Origin: Amycolatopsis decaplanina DSM 44594
GTDB lineage: Bacteria > Actinomycetota > Actinomycetes > Mycobacteriales > Pseudonocardiaceae
Assembly (NCBI RefSeq): GCF_000342005.1
Contig: NZ_AOHO01000048.1
Coordinates: 354,540 to 418,539 of the forward strand
DNA length: 64,000 nt
Direction of reading: 5' to 3'
Position 1 is the first letter of the stretch, and each line of letters starts with the position of its first letter. The notes under the pieces were generated by a model, which searched no databases, was not told where the DNA came from, and saw nothing but the letters and a program-made list of their open reading frames with translations. A program made the position numbers and the translations under genes. Positions 33,734 to 42,189 of the stretch are shown in pieces.

Positions 33734-34948
33734 TCACGATTGTGCTTCGATTGCGGAAAGGCGAGGGAGGCCGCTAGGCCAGGCCGGCTCTATTCCGGTG
33801 GTCTCGCGGAAAATAGAATTCCATGCCTCGTATCGAGTGTTGAACGCGGCGACAGTCTTTGTGGTAGACGTGACTGATCGGAGAAACTCAGCGTTGTCGC
33901 TAGATAGTTCTTTGAAGGCTTTCACGAGCTTGACTTTGTTTCGAATTCCGGCTTCTCGAACGTTATCACCGCCGATGAGGCAACCTACTTGGACGTCGAA
34001 GAGTGCGCGGTTGAAGGCTCGCTCGAACTTGGTCTCGGACCACTTCCTGCAGGCGTAGCCGTCGAAAATCACATACGCGGCCTCGATTGCCTTCTCCATC
34101 TCGTCAAGGAAGTTTCCGATGGCGATCTCGTGTCGCCCCCAGGTCCTATTGAAATATACACAGACCTGATCGAGGAATTCTTTGAGATTGCCGTTGTATT
34201 TGGGACCGCCACCATAAAGGCCGATAAGTCGCGTTAAAATCTCGGCATCAACCATCCGCCGGTCGGGACCTGTGTTGTTGAGTAGCTTCCTTAGTCCTAA
34301 GCTGTCGCCGGATGATTCGTCAATATACTCGACAAATGGCCCAGGAACGAGCGCCTGTCGGAGTTCTTGTGGTGAAAGTGGGACGCTTCCTGTGTTCAGC
34401 CGCAAGAACAGGCTGTATAGGAATTCTTCGTGCTCCCAGTTGCGCACTGTTACCGTGCGAATTGTATGGGTTTCGAAGGCGTCAAACAGGTCTGGTCGCT
34501 CTTCTTTTAGGCGGCTAATAGTGAAGTTCTTTATTGAGGTGATTGAAGTGATCGTGGAAAGTCGAAAGGGAGAGAATCCGCCATCTGAGAATTCAGGGAG
34601 GCCCGCGTAGAATTGCCGAATCGCAAGGAGTCGTTGCTTTCCGTCGATTACGATGAAATGTCCTGGCTTGTCCTGTTTTTCGGCTAGAACAATCTGCGGG
34701 ATCGGATAAGCGAGGATTGTTGACTCGATGAATTTGCTCTTGAGGGCAGGCGTCCATGCAGCACGTCGCTGAAACGCCGGAGAGAGGTCGAGGCGCCCCT
34801 TGCGCATTTGGGTAACGATCGTCTCGATCGTCCAGTCTGTGGCGGTCACATTTGCGCGTTGTGCTCCGACCCGCCCTATTACGTCGTCTTCGGACTCGCC
34901 GGAGTCATAGTCAAGTGGAGAGTCGAGGTCGATGGCGTCGTCGGACAC
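33734..34948 (-). CDS. DUF262 (GmrSD/ParB-like nuclease) protein
   Basis: This 404-residue protein has the DUF262 core: LSPAFQRRAAWTPALKSKFI, then IDGKQRLLAI with the DG[KQ]QR signature at 102-106. The first half is the ParB-like NTPase/nuclease domain. The C-terminal half is helical and lacks a visible DUF1524 HNH domain, so it is unlike full-length GmrSD type IV restriction enzymes. AGAGAGGCAGC precedes GTG 34948. It is the first gene of a two-gene operon with the HEPN protein, and is low in GC. The partner arrangement suggests a DUF262 sensor or nuclease with a HEPN effector. Confidence 0.85.
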   Translation of the reverse strand: MSDDAIDLDSPLDYDSGESEDDVIGRVGAQRANVTATDWTIETIVTQMRKGRLDLSPAFQRRAAWTPALKSKFIESTILAYPIPQIVLAEKQDKPGHFIVIDGKQRLLAIRQFYAGLPEFSDGGFSPFRLSTITSITSIKNFTISRLKEERPDLFDAFETHTIRTVTVRNWEHEEFLYSLFLRLNTGSVPLSPQELRQALVPGPFVEYIDESSGDSLGLRKLLNNTGPDRRMVDAEILTRLIGLYGGGPKYNGNLKEFLDQVCVYFNRTWGRHEIAIGNFLDEMEKAIEAAYVIFDGYACRKWSETKFERAFNRALFDVQVGCLIGGDNVREAGIRNKVKLVKAFKELSSDNAEFLRSVTSTTKTVAAFNTRYEAWNSIFRETTGIEPAWPSGLPRLSAIEAQS

Positions 34949-35151
34949 GTGATGCTGCCTCTCTGTTGGCTATCTTGCACCGTGAAGGCTAGCGCTGAGT
35001 AGGTCCTGAGGGCTAGGCGTGCCGCAGTGGGTGAACCCGGTCCTGAAGGCAGCACTCCTGAGGATTCTTCTGTAAACAGATGACCCGCTTCGGGCCTTGG
35101 CAACCGCCTTGGGTGGCCGGCCTTGTCGGTGGGGTTGGCTAGTCTCGTTTG

Positions 35152-36738
35152 ATGGGGCTTGAGAGCTTGACCGAGGAGTCGGTCCGCGAGGCGATGCGGG
35201 AGTTCGATGATCTGGGATTGCAGGCGTTTTGTGAGCGTTACGGGCTCAGTCGCGTACATGACTCGGTGATTGTCGCGGGTCGCCGTCGGTACAGCGCTCC
35301 CGCGATCGCCGCAGCCGCGCCCGGGTTCTTGCCTGGTGGTGAGCCGCTGGCGTCGGACGAGGTCGCTGATGAGTTGGCGGTGAAGAAGCGTCTCGGGAGG
35401 TTGGGGTTCTTGGTCCAGAAGGTCACGTCGCCTCCGTGGAAGCGGGAAGAGTTGGTGTTGGCTTGTGCTGCTCTGTTCGAGAACGATCGGAAGGCGTTGA
35501 GGGCTGGGGATCCGCGGGCTGTGGAGCTGTCGCGTGTGCTGCGGTCGATGGGCATCCGTACGCCGGGCCAGTACGGGACGACGTATCGGTCGCCGGCGAG
35601 TGTTCAGCGCAAGCTCTATGACCTCCAGACCCGTCTTCGGGAGTACACCGGAGTGCCTACCAGGGGTGGGCATCTCGACACCACTGTGTTGGTTGAGTTC
35701 GAGCGGGACCCTGAGGCGATGATGGCCGAGGCCGCCACGATCCGAGCCCGTGTCAACGGCGATGTCGAGATTTCGCCGGTAGAGCCTGCGGAGGCGGCAG
35801 GGCCGGAAGTGGAGCGGGCGTGGTCGCTCTTCTCGGCGGGAGGGGCACGTAAGTACGGCGGTAACGGTGGCTATCCGGACGTGCTGGGGGAGCAGTACGT
35901 CTACGACAACCAGGTGTCGAACTCGCGTCGCGTCGCGGTCGGCGACTTGATCGTCATCCGAGACGCGGACCAGGTCCTCGGAGTGAGCAGGGTCGAGCGG
36001 ATCGACGCTCAGGCCGGGGTGCCCAAGCCCCAGAAGGTCTGCCCCACCTGCGGTGGGACCCGGTTCGACGAGCGTAAACGCCAGCTTCCGAAGTACCGAT
36101 GCCGTCGACCTACCTGCCAGGCGGAGTTCGACGAGCCCGGCACCGCCACCAAAGACGTTACGCAGTTCGTCGCGAGCTACGGCCGTGGTTGGCGTAGCCT
36201 CGCCGGCGCGATCACCTGGGACGAGTTGCAGGCACACCTGTTGGATCAAGCTCCGCAGAACGCCATTCGCCCGCTGGAAGGGGACGCGTTACTGGCGCTG
36301 CTCCAGGGACGTTCGGTTCCGCCCCCGCCCCACCTGCCGGCGGGGAAGAAACGGGACACGCCCAAAGGCGGGCATCGCGAGGGCAAGTCGCGGGTCCGGA
36401 TCGGGCAGGACAGGTTCAAGGCGAACCTGCTCGCCGAACACGGTGTTCGATGCGCGATCACCGGCCCCTGCCCCGAGGAAGTACTCGAAGCCGCCCACCT
36501 GCGGAAATTCGCTGAGCACGAGTCCCATGAGGATGGCCTGCTCCTGCGCGTCGACATCCACAGGCTCTTCGACCGCGGACTCCTCGCGATCCACCCCGAC
36601 ACACTGACGGTCGTCATCGCGCCCACACTCGCCGACTATGACGACTACGGGAAACTCGACGGACTCCCCGTAACCGCCGCCACCGCCTCAGGCGCCATCC
36701 GCGACCACTTCCACGCCACGACCGCAGCTTGGGCATGA
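35152..36738 (+). CDS. ScoMcrA-like HNH endonuclease, putative type IV restriction enzyme
   Basis: The 528-residue protein has three parts. The N-terminal head (MGLESLTEESVREAMREFDD through about 90) resembles that of ScoMcrA, which cuts modified DNA in Streptomyces. The middle (about 225-330) has YVYDNQVSNSRRVAVGDLIV, an EVE/SRA-like reader candidate, plus a zinc ribbon (C297-x2-C300 and a second Cys pair near 317). The C-terminus is an HNH nuclease: CAITGPCPEEVLEAAHLRKF near 434-453 and VDIHRLFDRGLLAIHP. ATG 35152 is chosen over TTG 35149; neither has a ribosome site. It is divergent from the DUF262/HEPN operon inside the island. Confidence 0.8.
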   Translation: MGLESLTEESVREAMREFDDLGLQAFCERYGLSRVHDSVIVAGRRRYSAPAIAAAAPGFLPGGEPLASDEVADELAVKKRLGRLGFLVQKVTSPPWKREELVLACAALFENDRKALRAGDPRAVELSRVLRSMGIRTPGQYGTTYRSPASVQRKLYDLQTRLREYTGVPTRGGHLDTTVLVEFERDPEAMMAEAATIRARVNGDVEISPVEPAEAAGPEVERAWSLFSAGGARKYGGNGGYPDVLGEQYVYDNQVSNSRRVAVGDLIVIRDADQVLGVSRVERIDAQAGVPKPQKVCPTCGGTRFDERKRQLPKYRCRRPTCQAEFDEPGTATKDVTQFVASYGRGWRSLAGAITWDELQAHLLDQAPQNAIRPLEGDALLALLQGRSVPPPPHLPAGKKRDTPKGGHREGKSRVRIGQDRFKANLLAEHGVRCAITGPCPEEVLEAAHLRKFAEHESHEDGLLLRVDIHRLFDRGLLAIHPDTLTVVIAPTLADYDDYGKLDGLPVTAATASGAIRDHFHATTAAWA

Positions 36739-36905
36739 CGCGGAGTCGGGAAGTGACAGCGAAGGTTTGTCAAACCTGGAGGTGTCACAAGGTGCCCAGA
36801 AAGGTGTCCATTCGCAGGGGTCCAAGTAGGTTCATCTGAGGACGTACTACCTTGCTGCCCTGTGCAGACTCGTCACCTGAACCCTGGTGAACGCACTACC
36901 CGAGA

Positions 36906-36994
36906 CCTGAAAAGCGGAAGGTCGCCGGTTCGACCCCGGCCCTGGCCACCGCTCAACGAACCGCCTCGATGCATGTCGAGGCGGTTTTTTCATG
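36906..36994 (+). repeat. Right attachment repeat (tRNA-Phe 3' fragment)
   Basis: Exact copy of 31584-31672. It lacks the 5' half of the tRNA. Just inside the island lies a small dyad AGGTTTG-T-CAAACCT near 36764-36778, a possible integrase arm site. Confidence 0.95.
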
Positions 36995-37105
36995 CCTGGG
37001 GTCGGTCTTCGGTCGGTCCGCTGCCGACCGGCGGGTTTTCCGGCGTGCCGATTCGCGAACCTCGACGCACTTTCGGCAAGGGGTGACGTCATTAGGCTGT
37101 GCGCC

Positions 37106-37591
37106 ATGATTCCCCTCACATTAAGAAGAAAAAGACATTCCCGGCAGCTGCTGCGAGACGTGACGATCAACGTCGTCGCCAATGTGATCGCCAATGTCGT
37201 GTCCGGCGCTGTTCTGGCTCCGTTCATTTTCGCGTTCGGTGTGTGGCAGCGTTGGTGGTCGTCGGACCACCCGCCTCTGGCCTATGTCGCCGTCGGAGGG
37301 GTGATCATCCTGCTGCTATGTGCGCTGGCGACGGTGCTTCGCAGTGGAGTCAGGTCTTCGAGCATGCTGAGGGTGCTGGTTCTCGCCGGAGTGGTCGGCG
37401 CGAGTTTCCTGGTCGGCTGGGGTGCGGCCGTCACATCGGGGCTGCTACAAGTGGTTCTGGGCTTTCTCGCCTTCGCGATCTTCGGGACCGCGATGTTCGG
37501 AACTCTCATGAGCATCGTGGCCGAAGTGTCCGGCGAGGATTTCGACGAGCTCATGGAGGAAGCGAAGGACGCTCCGCCCATCACCATGTGA
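37106..37591 (+). CDS. Four-span membrane protein, unknown function
   Basis: This 161-residue protein has a basic N-terminus (LRRKRHSRQLLRD), four hydrophobic segments (about 20-42, 58-78, 90-112 and 115-138) and an acidic tail (EDFDELMEEAKDAPP). The start ATG 37106 lacks a clear ribosome site. It is the first gene right of the island and therefore probably the original chromosomal neighbour of tRNA-Phe. Family not recognised. Confidence 0.65.
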   Translation: MIPLTLRRKRHSRQLLRDVTINVVANVIANVVSGAVLAPFIFAFGVWQRWWSSDHPPLAYVAVGGVIILLLCALATVLRSGVRSSSMLRVLVLAGVVGASFLVGWGAAVTSGLLQVVLGFLAFAIFGTAMFGTLMSIVAEVSGEDFDELMEEAKDAPPITM

Positions 37592-37691
37592 TCATCAAGC
37601 TTGTCGCCGCGAAGACGCTCGTTCACGGATACACAGCTGACACACAGCCCATCAACAGTCTCTTGCCAAGCGGCGGCAGCAGGGTCACCGC

Positions 37692-38924
37692 ATGACGCGA
37701 GCTCGTTCCTTCAAGGCCTGGGTGATCAACGGTGTCCTGATCGTGCTGCTGGCCGGAGCAGGTTTCGGGATATATCAGGCATTCAGCCCCGGAAAGAACG
37801 CGGCGGAGGCGCAGACGCGCAGTACGCCGGTGCGCCGGGCCACGGTCACCGAGACCGTCTCCGCCGCGGGGACGCTCGCCAGCGGCTACACCGGCACAGC
37901 GAACTTCGCCACGGCCGGCAAGGTCGCGTCGATCGACGTGAAGGTCGGCGACGTCGTGTCGGCGGGTCAGAAGCTCGCGACCATCGAAAGCGCTCAGGCC
38001 GCGAAGGAGCTTCAGGTCGCGAAGGCGAACCTCTCGGTCGCGCAGGACAACCTGGACGCCGCCGAGACGGCGGAGAACACCCCCAGCACCGGGCAGAACA
38101 GCGCTCAGAACAGTGTCGCTTCGGCGCAGGCCAAGCTGGACCAGGCCGAGCTCGACGTCCAGAACGCGCAGACCGCGCTCGACGACACCACGCTCCACGC
38201 GCCCGGCGCGGGGACGGTCACGGCGATCGACGGCACCGTCGGGCAGCGGTCCTCCAGCAATACGTCGTCAAGCTCCCAATCGTCCGCGCCGAACGGAAAC
38301 CAGGGGAATTCCAGCGCCGCGACGTCGTCTTCGTCCAGTGGCGGCGGGTTCATCACCATCACGAACCTGGCCGACCTGGTCGTCGACACCTCGATCGCCG
38401 AAATCGACGTCAGCAAGGTCAAGGGGGGACAGAAAGCGACGGTGACGCTCAACTCGTCGCCGGACAAACCGGTCCAAGCGACCGTCTCCAGCGTCGACCT
38501 GACACCGACGACCAGTGGCAGCGTCGTCTCCTACCGGACGAAGCTGGCGCTGACCGATCCGCCGGAAGGCCTGCGGCCCGGCCAATCGGCGAGTGTCGTG
38601 GTCACCGTGGCCGAGGCTCGGGACGCGTTGAGCGTGCCCGCCGCCGCGGTGCGGACCGCCGGCGGCTCGAACATCGTCACCGTCCAGGAGAATGGCCAGA
38701 ACGTCCAGCGCCAGGTGCAGGTCGGGATCCGGGGTGAGTCCACGGTGCAGATCACCTCGGGGTTGAGCGAGGGGGAGAACGTCGTGCTGACCGCGACGGC
38801 CACCGCCGGCACCGCGGGCGCCGGACGGACGGGCGGCACCGGCGGCCTTCCCGGCGGCGGGGCCGGTGGATTCCCCGGCGGTGGTCAGCGCGGCACCGGA
38901 GGCGGATTCGGTGGTCGGGGATGA
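37692..38924 (+). CDS. HlyD/MacA-like efflux adaptor protein
   Basis: This 410-residue protein has an N-terminal membrane anchor (residues 10-30), a biotinyl-lipoyl-like domain (GKVASIDVKVGDVVSAGQ), a coiled-coil hairpin rich in Ala/Gln, a Ser/Gln-rich insertion near 190-225, a beta-barrel part (VRTAGGSNIVTVQENGQ) and a Gly-rich tail. In Gram-positive bacteria these adaptors couple to MacB-type ABC transporters. Its stop overlaps the ATPase gene start (ATGA). The operon continues with ATPase, permease and a DUF5666-like protein. Confidence 0.9.
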   Translation: MTRARSFKAWVINGVLIVLLAGAGFGIYQAFSPGKNAAEAQTRSTPVRRATVTETVSAAGTLASGYTGTANFATAGKVASIDVKVGDVVSAGQKLATIESAQAAKELQVAKANLSVAQDNLDAAETAENTPSTGQNSAQNSVASAQAKLDQAELDVQNAQTALDDTTLHAPGAGTVTAIDGTVGQRSSSNTSSSSQSSAPNGNQGNSSAATSSSSSGGGFITITNLADLVVDTSIAEIDVSKVKGGQKATVTLNSSPDKPVQATVSSVDLTPTTSGSVVSYRTKLALTDPPEGLRPGQSASVVVTVAEARDALSVPAAAVRTAGGSNIVTVQENGQNVQRQVQVGIRGESTVQITSGLSEGENVVLTATATAGTAGAGRTGGTGGLPGGGAGGFPGGGQRGTGGGFGGRG

Positions 38925-39625
38925 ACCCGGTGATCGCGGTCTCCGGGCTGCGCAAGACCTATGGGCACGGGGAAACCGCCGTGCACGCGTTGCGCGGGGT
39001 CGACCTCACCGTCCTGCCCGGCGAGTACGTCGCGATCATGGGCGCGTCCGGTTCGGGCAAATCGACGCTGCTGAACATGCTGGGCTGCCTGGACGTGCCG
39101 ACCTCGGGCGAGTACCTGCTCGACGGATTCGGCGTCGGCGAACTCACCGAGCGGCAGCTGGCGTTGCTGCGCAACCGCAAGATCGGCTTCGTGTTCCAGT
39201 CCTTCAACCTGGTTCCCCGTGCCTCCGCGGTGTCCAATGTAGAGCTTCCTTTGGTCTACAGTGGACTCCGCCGGTCCGTGCGACGGCGACGCGCGCTCGC
39301 CGCGCTGGAGATGGTCGGCCTGTCCGATCGCGCGAAGCACTTGCCGAGTGAGCTGTCCGGAGGGCAGATCCAGCGCGTGGCCGTGGCGCGAGCACTGGTC
39401 ACCGGGCCCGCGATGCTGCTGGCCGACGAGCCCACCGGCAACCTCGACCGGCGTAGCACCGCGGATGTCCTCGGCGTCTTCGACCGGCTGAACAGGCTCG
39501 GCCGCACCATCGTGGTGATCACGCACGAGGACGAGGTGGCCGCGCACGCCCGCCGGGTGATCCGCGTCGACGACGGGTTGATCGTCTCCGACGAGCCGGC
39601 CCGCGTCGTGGGGGCGGCGTCGTGA
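38921..39625 (+). CDS. MacB/LolD-type ABC transporter ATPase
   Basis: This 234-residue ATPase has Walker A GASGSGKSTL, Q-loop FVFQSFNLVPRASAVSNVEL typical of LolD/MacB, signature LSGGQIQRVAVARAL and Walker B MLLADEPTGNLD. ATG overlaps the adaptor stop (ATGA), and its TGA overlaps the permease GTG (GTGA). It powers the MacB-like permease encoded next. Confidence 0.95.
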   Translation: MNPVIAVSGLRKTYGHGETAVHALRGVDLTVLPGEYVAIMGASGSGKSTLLNMLGCLDVPTSGEYLLDGFGVGELTERQLALLRNRKIGFVFQSFNLVPRASAVSNVELPLVYSGLRRSVRRRRALAALEMVGLSDRAKHLPSELSGGQIQRVAVARALVTGPAMLLADEPTGNLDRRSTADVLGVFDRLNRLGRTIVVITHEDEVAAHARRVIRVDDGLIVSDEPARVVGAAS

Positions 39626-40824
39626 ACCTCTTGGAGATCCTGCGGTTCGCGGTCCGCGGTCTCACCGCGAACAAGCTGCGTTCGGCGCTGACGACGCTCG
39701 GCATCACCATCGGCGTCGCGGCGGTGATCCTGCTCGTCGCGGTGGGGAACGGCGCTTCCGCCGCCATCGCGGCGAGCATCCAAGGCCTCGGCACGAACGT
39801 CGTCAACGTCTCCCCGGCGCGCGGTGGAGGGCAGAGCGCGACGGCGCGTCCGCTCACGGTGCAGGACGCGCACGCGCTCGTCGACCCGATCGGTGCGCCG
39901 GACGTCGAAGCGGCCTCGCCCGTGGTGACCACGACGGCCACCGCGACCCGCGGCCAGACGTCGTACGACATCCCCAGCGTCGTGGGTACCGAACCCGCGT
40001 ACTTCACCACGACCAACAAGGAGATCGCCGCCGGCGCGCTGTTCACCGCCGAGGACGTCACGGCCGCGCGCAAGGTCGTCGTCCTCGGCGCGACGACAGC
40101 GCAGTCGATCTTCGGCACGGCCGAGCCGGTCGGCGGGAACGTGCTGCTGAACGGTATCCAGTTCACCGTCGCCGGAGTGCTGAAAGCCCAGGGGAGCACC
40201 GGGCCGCAGAACGCCGACGACATCGCGATCGCGCCGATCTCCGCGGTACAGAACTCCTTGGCGGGCTACGGAAGTTTGAGTCAGATCACCGTGCAGGCGA
40301 CGGGCGCGGATTCCGTTTCCCTCGCCCAGGCCGAGATCACCGCGATCCTCGACGCGCGGCATGGGATCCGTGACGGTGGCACGGCCGACTACCAGATCCA
40401 GAACTCCGAACAGCTGCTCGCGACCCGCACAGCGGCCACCGAGACGTTCACCGTGCTGCTCGCCGCCGTCGCGGCGATCTCGCTGCTGGTCGGCGGCATC
40501 GGCGTCACCAACATCATGCTGGTGACCGTGACCGAGCGGATCCGTGAGATCGGCATCCGCAAGGCGGTCGGAGCGCCGCGTTCGGCCATCCTCGGTCAGT
40601 TCCTCGCCGAGGCGACCATGCTCAGCCTGTTCGGCGGGCTGCTCGGCGTCGCGATCGGGCTGATCGGCAGCCGGTTCACGATTTCCGGGATCCAGCCGGT
40701 CGTGGTGCCGTCCTCGATCTTCCTCGCTTTCGCCGTTTCCGCCCTGATCGGGCTGTTCTTCGGGGTCTTTCCAGCGAACCGGGCCGCGAAGCTGCGGCCG
40801 ATCGACGCCTTGCGTCACGAATAG
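39622..40824 (+). CDS. MacB-like ABC permease (FtsX domain)
   Basis: This 400-residue permease has the MacB layout: helix 1 (about 20-45; TTLGITIGVAAVILLVAVG), a large extracytoplasmic MacB_PCD domain (about 50-270) and three C-terminal helices with the family sequence GGIGVTNIMLVTVTERIREI near 290. It probably exports a peptide or small hydrophobic compound, or acts by mechanotransmission. The GTG start overlaps the ATPase stop. The substrate is not readable. Confidence 0.93.
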   Translation: MNLLEILRFAVRGLTANKLRSALTTLGITIGVAAVILLVAVGNGASAAIAASIQGLGTNVVNVSPARGGGQSATARPLTVQDAHALVDPIGAPDVEAASPVVTTTATATRGQTSYDIPSVVGTEPAYFTTTNKEIAAGALFTAEDVTAARKVVVLGATTAQSIFGTAEPVGGNVLLNGIQFTVAGVLKAQGSTGPQNADDIAIAPISAVQNSLAGYGSLSQITVQATGADSVSLAQAEITAILDARHGIRDGGTADYQIQNSEQLLATRTAATETFTVLLAAVAAISLLVGGIGVTNIMLVTVTERIREIGIRKAVGAPRSAILGQFLAEATMLSLFGGLLGVAIGLIGSRFTISGIQPVVVPSSIFLAFAVSALIGLFFGVFPANRAAKLRPIDALRHE

Positions 40825-40832
40825 GAGTCTCG

Positions 40833-41324
40833 ATGTCGTCTGCTGAAGAGACCGCGGAGGAGATCGTCGCCGGTCCGGCGGTGACCGATGATCTCCACGG
40901 CGAGATGCGCCGCGCCGCGCGGCCGTTCACCCGGACCACACAGGTGCTGGCCGGACTGGTCGTGCTGGCGACCGTGTTCGCCCTCGGCGTCTGGACGCAC
41001 GCCGCGTTCGGCTCGGCCGCTTCCCCGGCGCCCGCCCGGCAGGTCGCGGCACCGAACGGACAAGGGCAGGCGGGCGGCCCCCGCGGCGCGGCGGGGCGCG
41101 GCACCACGGGCACGATCGACCGCGTCGAGGGGAACAAGGTCTACGTCAAGAGCGCGCAGGGCGGTGAAATCACGGTGTCCACAACGGACGAAACGACGAT
41201 CAGCGTGACCCAGGCCGGCAAGCTCTCCGACCTGAAGCCGGGCTCGACGGTCGCCGTCCAGGGACAGGCGGGCGACGACGGGACGGTGGCCGCGCGGTCC
41301 ATCACCCAGGAGGCCGGACGCTGA
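40833..41324 (+). CDS. Membrane-anchored DUF5666-like protein of the efflux operon
   Basis: This 163-residue protein has a cytoplasmic N-terminus, one membrane helix (VLAGLVVLATVFALGVW near 40-57), a Gly/Pro/Ala linker and a C-terminal small beta-domain (TTGTIDRVEGNKVYVKSAQG, then STVAVQGQAGDDGTVAARSI) of the DUF5666/OB-like type. It starts 9 bases after the permease with AGGAG and is the last gene of the MacAB-like operon, implying an accessory role in the envelope. Confidence 0.78.
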   Translation: MSSAEETAEEIVAGPAVTDDLHGEMRRAARPFTRTTQVLAGLVVLATVFALGVWTHAAFGSAASPAPARQVAAPNGQGQAGGPRGAAGRGTTGTIDRVEGNKVYVKSAQGGEITVSTTDETTISVTQAGKLSDLKPGSTVAVQGQAGDDGTVAARSITQEAGR

Positions 41325-41326
41325 TC

Positions 41327-41363
41327 TTGACCTCGAGTCAGGTGGAGGTGTCAGGCTCAAGGC
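41327..41363 (+). promoter_or_regulatory. MerR-type promoter of the N-acetyltransferase gene
   Basis: TTGACC (41327-41332) and CAGGCT (41352-41357) are 19 bases apart, the unusual spacing of MerR/SoxR-controlled promoters. The spacer carries an ACCTC...GAGGT dyad. The ATG lies 6 bases after the -10, so the transcript would be leaderless. No merR-like gene is nearby. Confidence 0.6.
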
Positions 41364-42185
41364 ATGACACTCGCACCTGAGCAGGTCGACGAATGGACCG
41401 TCGGCACCCTCGACCTCGACGAGTACCTCGGCCGGATCGGCCAGGATCGCGCGAAGCCCTCCGCCGCCGCGCTGCGCGAGCTGGCGAAGGCGCACATCCT
41501 GGCCGTTCCGTTCGAGAACGTCGACGTCGTTTTGGAGCAGCACAAGGGGATCGCGCTCGAAGACGTGATCGGCAAACTCGTCCGCCGTCGTCGCGGTGGC
41601 TACTGCTACGAGCACGGAAGTCTCTTCGCCGCGGCCGCCGAACAACTCGGCTACACCGTGCGCCGCCTGGTCGCGCGGGTGCAGCCGCAGAAGAACGGGC
41701 CGTACACGCATATGACGCTCGTGGTCGAGGCTGACGGCGTCCAGCACCTGGTCGACGTCGGCTTCGGCGCCGGGATGCTGGTGCCGATGCCGCTGGTCGA
41801 CGGCGCCGTGGTGGATCAGGCGGGCTGGCCGCACCGGCTCGTCGCCGACGGCGACCGGTGGCGCCTGCAGAAACAGGAGGGCGACGACTGGACCGACCTG
41901 CACGCCTTCACGCTCACGCCGATGCACCGGATCGACTACGAGGTCTACCACCACTACACGTCGACACATCCGCGGTCGCCGTTCACCGGACAGCTGGTGA
42001 TCATGCGGCTGGAGGAAGGGCTGAGCCGCAAACTGGTCGGCGAAGAGTTCATCGTCGAACGCCCGGACGGGACCAAGGAGACCACCACGATCCCGCCCGA
42101 GCGGCTCGACGCGACCTTGCGCGAGCTGGACGTCATCCTCACCGAGGACGAGCTCGCGAAACTGCTGACGAGATATCCGAGCTGA
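41364..42185 (+). CDS. nat: Arylamine N-acetyltransferase
   Basis: This 273-residue enzyme transfers acetyl from acetyl-CoA to arylamines and hydrazines. The catalytic triad is visible: Cys in RRGGYCYEHG near residue 76, His in YTHMTLVV near 115 and Asp in LVDVGFGAG near 130. FENVDVVL and the length match the family. ATG 41364 appears leaderless behind a 19-bp-spaced promoter. It is convergent with the acetyltransferase gene at 42190 with only 4 bases between. Confidence 0.95.
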   Translation: MTLAPEQVDEWTVGTLDLDEYLGRIGQDRAKPSAAALRELAKAHILAVPFENVDVVLEQHKGIALEDVIGKLVRRRRGGYCYEHGSLFAAAAEQLGYTVRRLVARVQPQKNGPYTHMTLVVEADGVQHLVDVGFGAGMLVPMPLVDGAVVDQAGWPHRLVADGDRWRLQKQEGDDWTDLHAFTLTPMHRIDYEVYHHYTSTHPRSPFTGQLVIMRLEEGLSRKLVGEEFIVERPDGTKETTTIPPERLDATLRELDVILTEDELAKLLTRYPS

Positions 42186-42189
42186 GGGC

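Larger units (their letters stand above)
31584..36994. mobile_element. tRNA-Phe genomic island bounded by 89-bp direct repeats
   Basis: Perfect 89-bp repeats (31584-31672 and 36906-36994) cover the anticodon loop to the terminator of tRNA-Phe. The intact tRNA is at the left end and the displaced 3' fragment at the right, the usual result of tyrosine-integrase insertion into a tRNA 3' end. The cargo is a 2-hydroxyacid dehydrogenase-like gene, a DUF262/HEPN pair of clearly lower GC, and a ScoMcrA-like HNH endonuclease. No integrase, excisionase or replication gene is seen, so the element is probably a remnant or moves in trans. Confidence 0.85.

Noticed and set aside
36847..37227. Minus-strand reading frame across the right attachment repeat
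   Set aside because: It contains the antisense of the tRNA fragment and terminator, and no ribosome site or domain is visible.
39256..40818. Long minus-strand frame opposite the MacB-like permease
   Set aside because: It is the antisense shadow of a high-GC gene with clear MacB motifs on the plus strand.
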